NCBI GenBank assembly: GCA_007695005.1
Contig: REEQ01000066.1
Coordinates: 1-64,000, forward strand
DNA length: 64,000 nt
Source: Wenzhouxiangellaceae bacterium
GTDB lineage: Bacteria > Pseudomonadota > Gammaproteobacteria > Xanthomonadales > Wenzhouxiangellaceae
Reading direction: 5' to 3'
Shown: piece by piece, positions 59,288 to 64,000 of the stretch
Layout: each line of letters begins with the position of its first letter
Position numbering within the stretch: the first letter of the stretch is position 1
Notes under the pieces: model-generated
What the model saw: the letters and a program-made list of their open reading frames with translations, nothing else
What the model was told of the DNA's origin: nothing
Databases searched by the model: none
Position numbers and translations under genes: made by a program

Positions 59288-60060
59288 CCGGCGCTGCCTG
59301 GCTGGCCGGCGACGCGGCCTTCGCACGCGGCCAGGTCTGGCATCGTCGCTCCGGTCCGCGTCCGCATGCATTTCGCTATCGGCTGTATTTCAGTGTTCTC
59401 GACCTAGATCGGCTGGATCAGGTGTTCGCGCGCAGCCGCCTGTGGTCACTGGAGCGCAGTAATCTGGTCTGCTTTCGTCGCAATGACTTTCTGGGGCCGC
59501 AGCATCTCGGCGTGGCCGAGGCCGTTCGCGAACGAGTGGCATCGCTTGCCGGCCATCGGCCGCAGGGCCGGATTCTGCTGTTGACCCACCTCAGGCAGTG
59601 GGGCATGTGTTTCAATCCGGTCAGTTTTTATCTTTGCCTCGGTTCGGAAGGGCCGGAGTTTATTGTCGCCGAGATTCACAATACGCCCTGGAACGAGCGT
59701 CACGCCTATGTGCTCGACTGCAGGGAGCAGCGGGGGCCGGACTATCGCTTTCAGTTCTCCAAGCGTTTTCATGTTTCGCCCTTCCTGCCCATGGACATGG
59801 ACTATGACTGGCGTTTTCGCTTTGAGCCCGATGCGTTGCTTGTTCACATGGCGGTGACCGACCGCGGCTCAGAATCCTTTCGCGCTGGAATGAAACTGGC
59901 GTTGGAGCCCATGACCAGAGCCGCGATGCGGCGCATGCCGTTGATCTTTCCGCTGATGACACTGCGTGTAGTGACCGGCATTTACTGGCAGGCACTGCGC
60001 CTGTGGCTGAAGCGAACGCCGTTTTATACCCATCCGGACAAGGAGCCTGAAGTCTCGTGA
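59284..60060 (+). CDS. DUF1365 family protein
   Basis: GQVWHRRSGPRPHAFRYRLYFSVLDLDRL; LLTHLRQWGMCFNPVSFYLC; FHVSPFLPMDMDYDW. Confidence 0.9.
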   Translation: MTGAAWLAGDAAFARGQVWHRRSGPRPHAFRYRLYFSVLDLDRLDQVFARSRLWSLERSNLVCFRRNDFLGPQHLGVAEAVRERVASLAGHRPQGRILLLTHLRQWGMCFNPVSFYLCLGSEGPEFIVAEIHNTPWNERHAYVLDCREQRGPDYRFQFSKRFHVSPFLPMDMDYDWRFRFEPDALLVHMAVTDRGSESFRAGMKLALEPMTRAAMRRMPLIFPLMTLRVVTGIYWQALRLWLKRTPFYTHPDKEPEVS

Positions 60061-61331
60061 ACACTGCAACCAAGCGCATCTCTGCTGACCCCAGCGCTGC
60101 CGGCAAGCGCATGGATCGCTGGCTGCGCGATCGTGTGCTGGCGCGGATGAGCGGCATCAGTGATGGGCGCCTGCTGATCCGCGATGCCTCGGGTGAGCAC
60201 AGCCTCGGGCCTGGCGGCGGACTCGAGGCTCAGGTTCAGGTCAATGATATGGGTTTCTGGCGCCTGCTCGCCACCGGCGGCAGTGTCGGTGCTGCCGAGG
60301 CGTACATGGCTGGTCTTTGGGACAGCCCTGATCTGGTTGCGGTCATCCGCGTTCTGGCCCGCAACCGCGACGCCCTGAACCAGGTGGACGAAGGCAGCGC
60401 GCGTCTGAGTGGGCTGCTGCTCAAGCCCTGGCATGCCTTCAATCGCAACAACCTGGTTGGCAGCCGACGCAACATCGCCGCCCATTACGATCTGGGCAAT
60501 GCCTTCTTCGCCAGCTGGCTGGATCAGCGCATGATGTACTCCAGTGCACTGTTCCAGACAGCAGATGAAAGTCTGGAGCAGGCGCAGCTCAACAAGCTCG
60601 ATCGCATCTGCCGCAAGCTCGCCCTCAAACCCGATGATCACCTGCTGGAAATCGGCACCGGCTGGGGCGGGCTGGCCATCCATGCTGCCGCGCACTACGG
60701 CTGCCGGGTGACCACAACCACCATTTCCCGCGAACAGTTCGACCATGCCGCCGCCGCCGTCGCCGAGGCCGACCTCGGCGATCGCGTCGAGCTGTTGCTG
60801 AAAGATTATCGGGATCTGCAAGGGCGGTATGACAAGCTCGTTTCGGTGGAGATGATCGAAGCGGTGGGACATCACTACCTCGACACCTACCTGGCGCGTA
60901 TCGAGCAGCTGCTCAAGCCTTCCGGTCTGGCCCTGCTGCAGGCGATCACGATCGAAGATTTCCGATTTGCCAATGCTTGCAAAAGCGTGGACTTCATCAA
61001 GCGCTACATATTTCCCGGCAGCTTCATCCCGTCGGTTAGCGTCATTACCGGCGCCATGGCCCGCGCGACCCGGCTGGGCTTGATCGAGCTGGCCGATTTC
61101 GGAGCAAGCTACGCCTTGACCCTGAAACATTGGCGCGAACGCTTCGAGGCTGCCTGGGAGGATATTCGGGCGATGGGCTTCGATGAGGTGTTCAGGCGTC
61201 GCTGGCGCTACTATCTGGCCTACTGCGAAGGCGGCTTCCATGAGCGCGCGATCAGCGATGTTCACCTGCTGCTGGCCGGGCCGGACTATCGACCGGCAGC
61301 CTCGACCGGCCTGACCGGGGGTGCGCTGTGA
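60057..61331 (+). CDS. Cyclopropane-fatty-acyl-phospholipid synthase family methyltransferase
   Basis: AHYDLGNAFFASWLDQRMMYSSALF; HLLEIGTGWGGLAIHAAAHYGCRVTTTTIS; VSVEMIEAVGHHYLDTYLARIEQLLKPSG. Confidence 0.93.
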   Translation: MNTATKRISADPSAAGKRMDRWLRDRVLARMSGISDGRLLIRDASGEHSLGPGGGLEAQVQVNDMGFWRLLATGGSVGAAEAYMAGLWDSPDLVAVIRVLARNRDALNQVDEGSARLSGLLLKPWHAFNRNNLVGSRRNIAAHYDLGNAFFASWLDQRMMYSSALFQTADESLEQAQLNKLDRICRKLALKPDDHLLEIGTGWGGLAIHAAAHYGCRVTTTTISREQFDHAAAAVAEADLGDRVELLLKDYRDLQGRYDKLVSVEMIEAVGHHYLDTYLARIEQLLKPSGLALLQAITIEDFRFANACKSVDFIKRYIFPGSFIPSVSVITGAMARATRLGLIELADFGASYALTLKHWRERFEAAWEDIRAMGFDEVFRRRWRYYLAYCEGGFHERAISDVHLLLAGPDYRPAASTGLTGGAL

Positions 61332-61885
61332 ATCCCGCCTTTGTTGTCAACCAGGGGCTGTTCCAGCTCAGCTGGCCGGCCTGCGTGATCGGGGCGGCCT
61401 ACGGCTGGTTGTGGGGCGCGGTTGCCGTGGTCGGTGCGCTGGCGATCTGGCAGCTGCACCCGGCCAATCGCCATCCGCTGGACTTGTCGATGATCGGTAT
61501 CTGTCTCACCCTGGGCCTGGTCCTGGACAGCGCCTGGATCCAGCTGGGCCTGCTCAGCTTCGCCGTGCCCTGGCCCTGGCCCGGCGTTGCTCCGGCCTGG
61601 ATCATGCTGCTGTGGCTGGCGCTGGCCCTGGTGATCAATCACTCCATGGGCCTGTTCAGGCAGCGCCTGCTGCTGATCGGTGTCCTTGGCGGTATCGGCT
61701 CACCGATGTCCTACTACGCGGGATCGCGCTTCGGCGCAGTCGAGTGGCTCGCCCCGGCCTGGCAGGTGGTGCTGGCCACCGGGCTGAGCTGGGCGCTGGT
61801 ATTGCCGCTGCTGTTCTGGATTGCGCGTTCCCACGAGCATGCCCGGGCCGGCTCGGCATCTGTCCAAGGAGTACAGCAACCGTGA
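61328..61885 (+). CDS. DUF2878 family membrane protein
   Basis: About 180-aa polytopic protein, HSMGLFRQRLLLIGVLGGIGSPMSYYAGSRFGAV; position between Cfa-like genes. Confidence 0.82.
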   Translation: MNPAFVVNQGLFQLSWPACVIGAAYGWLWGAVAVVGALAIWQLHPANRHPLDLSMIGICLTLGLVLDSAWIQLGLLSFAVPWPWPGVAPAWIMLLWLALALVINHSMGLFRQRLLLIGVLGGIGSPMSYYAGSRFGAVEWLAPAWQVVLATGLSWALVLPLLFWIARSHEHARAGSASVQGVQQP

Positions 61886-62907
61886 ATGCCATTGACCTGG
61901 CCGAACGCGGCCTGGCACCTGACTTCCTGATCCGCGCCGGGATCCGGCGTCTGCTGCGACGACGGCTGGCTGATGAAGCTGATCGAGACCCGGAGCGCCG
62001 CGCCCAGCGCACGCAGGCGCTGATGGACGAGCTGGCTCGTTCGGCCATTGCCATCGAGACTGACGCGGCCAATGAACAACACTACGAAGTGCCGGCCGAA
62101 TTTTACCGCCTGGCGCTGGGCGCTCATCTGAAGTATTCCAGCGCACTTTGGCGCGAAGATACCGCCAGCCTGGATCAGGCCGAAGCCGACATGCTGGCCG
62201 CCTCCTGCGAGCAGGCCGAACTGGCCAATGGTCAACGCATCCTGGAGCTGGGCTGTGGCTGGGGCTCGCTGAGCCTGTGGATGGCTGCCAACTACCCGGA
62301 CAGCCAGATCACCTCCGTCTCCAACTCGGCATCACAGCGGGCCTGGATTGAATCCCGCGCGCTGGACCTGGGCCTGCACAACCTGAGCGTGCTGACTTGT
62401 GACGTCAATCAGCTGCGGCTTGACGAGCGCTTCGACCGCGTTGTGTCGGTGGAGATGTTTGAACACGTTCGCAACTATCGGGAGCTGATGCGTCGCATCG
62501 CCGGTTGGTTGAAACCTGACGGCAAGCTGTTCGTGCACATCTTTTGTCACCGTTACCTGGCCTACCCCTTTGAGACCGAGGGTGCCGGCAACTGGATGGG
62601 TCGCTATTTCTTCACCGGCGGCTTGATGCCCGCGGCCGACACGCTGCTACACTTTCAGGATGACATGGCCCTGGAAAACCGCAAGCTCTATGCCGGTACG
62701 CACTATGCACGCACCGCCCGCGCATGGCTGGACAACATCGATCGGCGAGCGGGTCAGGCACGCCAGGTCATGGCTGACCTGCATGGCGACGAGGGCGATC
62801 GCTGGTTGCAGCGTTGGCGCATGTTCTTCATGGCTTGCGAAGAGCTGTTTGCCTTTGATGGCGGCAACGCCTGGCTGGTGGCGCACTATCGATTCCGACG
62901 GCGCTAA
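61882..62907 (+). CDS. Cfa/coclaurine N-methyltransferase-like SAM-dependent methyltransferase
   Basis: GTG start in GTGA overlap; EQHYEVPAEFYRLALGAHLKYSSALW; RILELGCGWGSLSLWMAANYP; GRYFFTGGLMPAADTLLHFQDDM..GTHYARTARAWLDNID. The listed ORF 61321-62907 is an over-extended start. Confidence 0.88.
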   Translation: MNAIDLAERGLAPDFLIRAGIRRLLRRRLADEADRDPERRAQRTQALMDELARSAIAIETDAANEQHYEVPAEFYRLALGAHLKYSSALWREDTASLDQAEADMLAASCEQAELANGQRILELGCGWGSLSLWMAANYPDSQITSVSNSASQRAWIESRALDLGLHNLSVLTCDVNQLRLDERFDRVVSVEMFEHVRNYRELMRRIAGWLKPDGKLFVHIFCHRYLAYPFETEGAGNWMGRYFFTGGLMPAADTLLHFQDDMALENRKLYAGTHYARTARAWLDNIDRRAGQARQVMADLHGDEGDRWLQRWRMFFMACEELFAFDGGNAWLVAHYRFRRR

Positions 62908-62913
62908 CCGCGA

Positions 62914-64000
62914 ATGAGGTTTCGACGACGCCGATATCGGGATGGGCTGAACAGCAAGCTCATTCGGGTATTCGTTCTGCAGGTGCTGGCGATCTCGGTG
63001 GCCACCGTGCTGGGTGTCTATGGTGCTGCTCTGGTCGTTGAGCGGGTGCTGGTGCAGGAAGCGCTCAACGGCGAGGCCGAGCATTTCTGGGAGCGCTACC
63101 GCAAAGACAACAGCTTTCCGCTGCCCAACACCAACAACCTGCGTGGTTACATGGCCCAGCGCAGTGATTTTTCCGGCGTGCCGGAATGGTTGCGTGATGA
63201 GGCGCCGGGCTTTCGCCGGGTTCGTGAGGCGCCCCAGTCCGAGCCCGTGGTACATGTCTCAGACCGCGGCGGTGATCGCCTCTACCTTGTATTTGACGAG
63301 GTGCAGGTGTCGGCGCTGGCCTTTTATTTCGGTATCGCCCCGCTCACCGGCGTTTTGCTGCTGATCTACCTGCTGACCTGGCTGGGCTATCTGATGTCGC
63401 GCCGGGCCGTGTCCACGGTTATCCTGCTGGCCGAGCAGGTCCGCAATTACGACTTCCAGTCGGGTCAGTTCGAGCAGTTCACCCTGGATGATTTCGGTGA
63501 TCCGAACGACACCGAAGTCATTGCCCTGATCACCGCCTTCAACCAGTTCATCCAGCGGCTTGAATCGTTCATCCAGCGCGAGCGCAACTTTACCCGTAAT
63601 GCCAGTCATGAACTGCGCACGCCGCTGGCGGTGGTCAAGGCCAACCTGGAGCTTTTGTCGCGTTTCGACGAGCCGGAGCGCCGCCAGCGAGTCGTTGACC
63701 GCATGGCCCGTACTGTCCGCGACATGGAGTCGCTGGTCGAAACCCTGCTGATCCTCGCCCGCGAGTCGGAGTCGAAGCTGTCGCAGACATCGGTGGTCCT
63801 GAACGACCTGCTCGCCGAGCTGCTGGACCAGGTCAAGCGTGCCGTGCCGCGTGAGAATGTCACCACCAGTATCGAAGCCACCGGCCTGGTCGAAGTCGAG
63901 GCGCCGGAGCGGGTGCTGGCCATTGTGTTCACCAATCTGCTGCGCAATGCCATGACCTACACCGAGCAAGGCTCGGTCGATGTTCTGATCGACCGCAACG
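62914..64000 (+). CDS. Sensor histidine kinase, 3' truncated by window edge
   Basis: My translation from ATG 62914: MRFRRRRYRDGLNSKLIRVFVLQVLAISVATVLG..RERNFTRNASHELRTPLAVVKANLELL..FTNLLRNAMTYTEQGS; absent from ORF track because no stop lies in the window. Confidence 0.88.
   Translation, partial: MRFRRRRYRDGLNSKLIRVFVLQVLAISVATVLGVYGAALVVERVLVQEALNGEAEHFWERYRKDNSFPLPNTNNLRGYMAQRSDFSGVPEWLRDEAPGFRRVREAPQSEPVVHVSDRGGDRLYLVFDEVQVSALAFYFGIAPLTGVLLLIYLLTWLGYLMSRRAVSTVILLAEQVRNYDFQSGQFEQFTLDDFGDPNDTEVIALITAFNQFIQRLESFIQRERNFTRNASHELRTPLAVVKANLELLSRFDEPERRQRVVDRMARTVRDMESLVETLLILARESESKLSQTSVVLNDLLAELLDQVKRAVPRENVTTSIEATGLVEVEAPERVLAIVFTNLLRNAMTYTEQGSVDVLIDRN

Noticed and set aside
61321-61881. N-terminal extension of ORF 61321-62907
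   Set aside because: Overlaps DUF2878 in another frame; GTG at 61882 in a GTGA overlap gives the proper methyltransferase start.

Overview
The window is high-GC, densely coding bacterial chromosome. Protein content and gene order look gammaproteobacterial; a Xanthomonadales/Wenzhouxiangella-like origin is my inference and is unverified. I see no rRNA, CRISPR array, transposase or prophage module. Recognisable blocks: (i) 1-4.9 kb, surface/secreted proteins (carboxypeptidase-regulatory-like repeats, an 86-aa HhH-like repeat protein, a non-phage S74 chaperone protein); (ii) ECF sigma factor, proS, pssA, a divergent holD candidate with rimI, nitrilase; (iii) GntP transporter divergent from a TonB receptor, SSS-type hybrid histidine kinase, QEGLA/MATCAP-like peptidase; (iv) oleA-oleB without oleC/oleD; (v) a TctA plus fused TctC-TctB transporter; (vi) yebC-ruvCAB-ybgC-tolQRAB-pal-cpoB; (vii) queE, cysQ, cysD, cysNC; (viii) ECF sigma / Ser-Thr kinase pair; (ix) bPH2-domain pair; (x) PsrA-like regulator with fadE-fadB-fadA and a PsrA-type operator; (xi) a six-gene lipid-modification operon (desaturase, COG2907-type flavoprotein, DUF1365, Cfa-like, DUF2878, coclaurine-N-methyltransferase-like) with 4-bp overlaps at every junction. 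Most worth follow-up: the lipid-modification operon, a recurring C-terminal [IL]FxxRF tail on secreted proteins, the TctC-TctB fusion, the split ole locus, and several unannotated intergenic inverted-repeat or G-rich elements. All homology calls come from reading translated sequence and memory of families; no database search was run.
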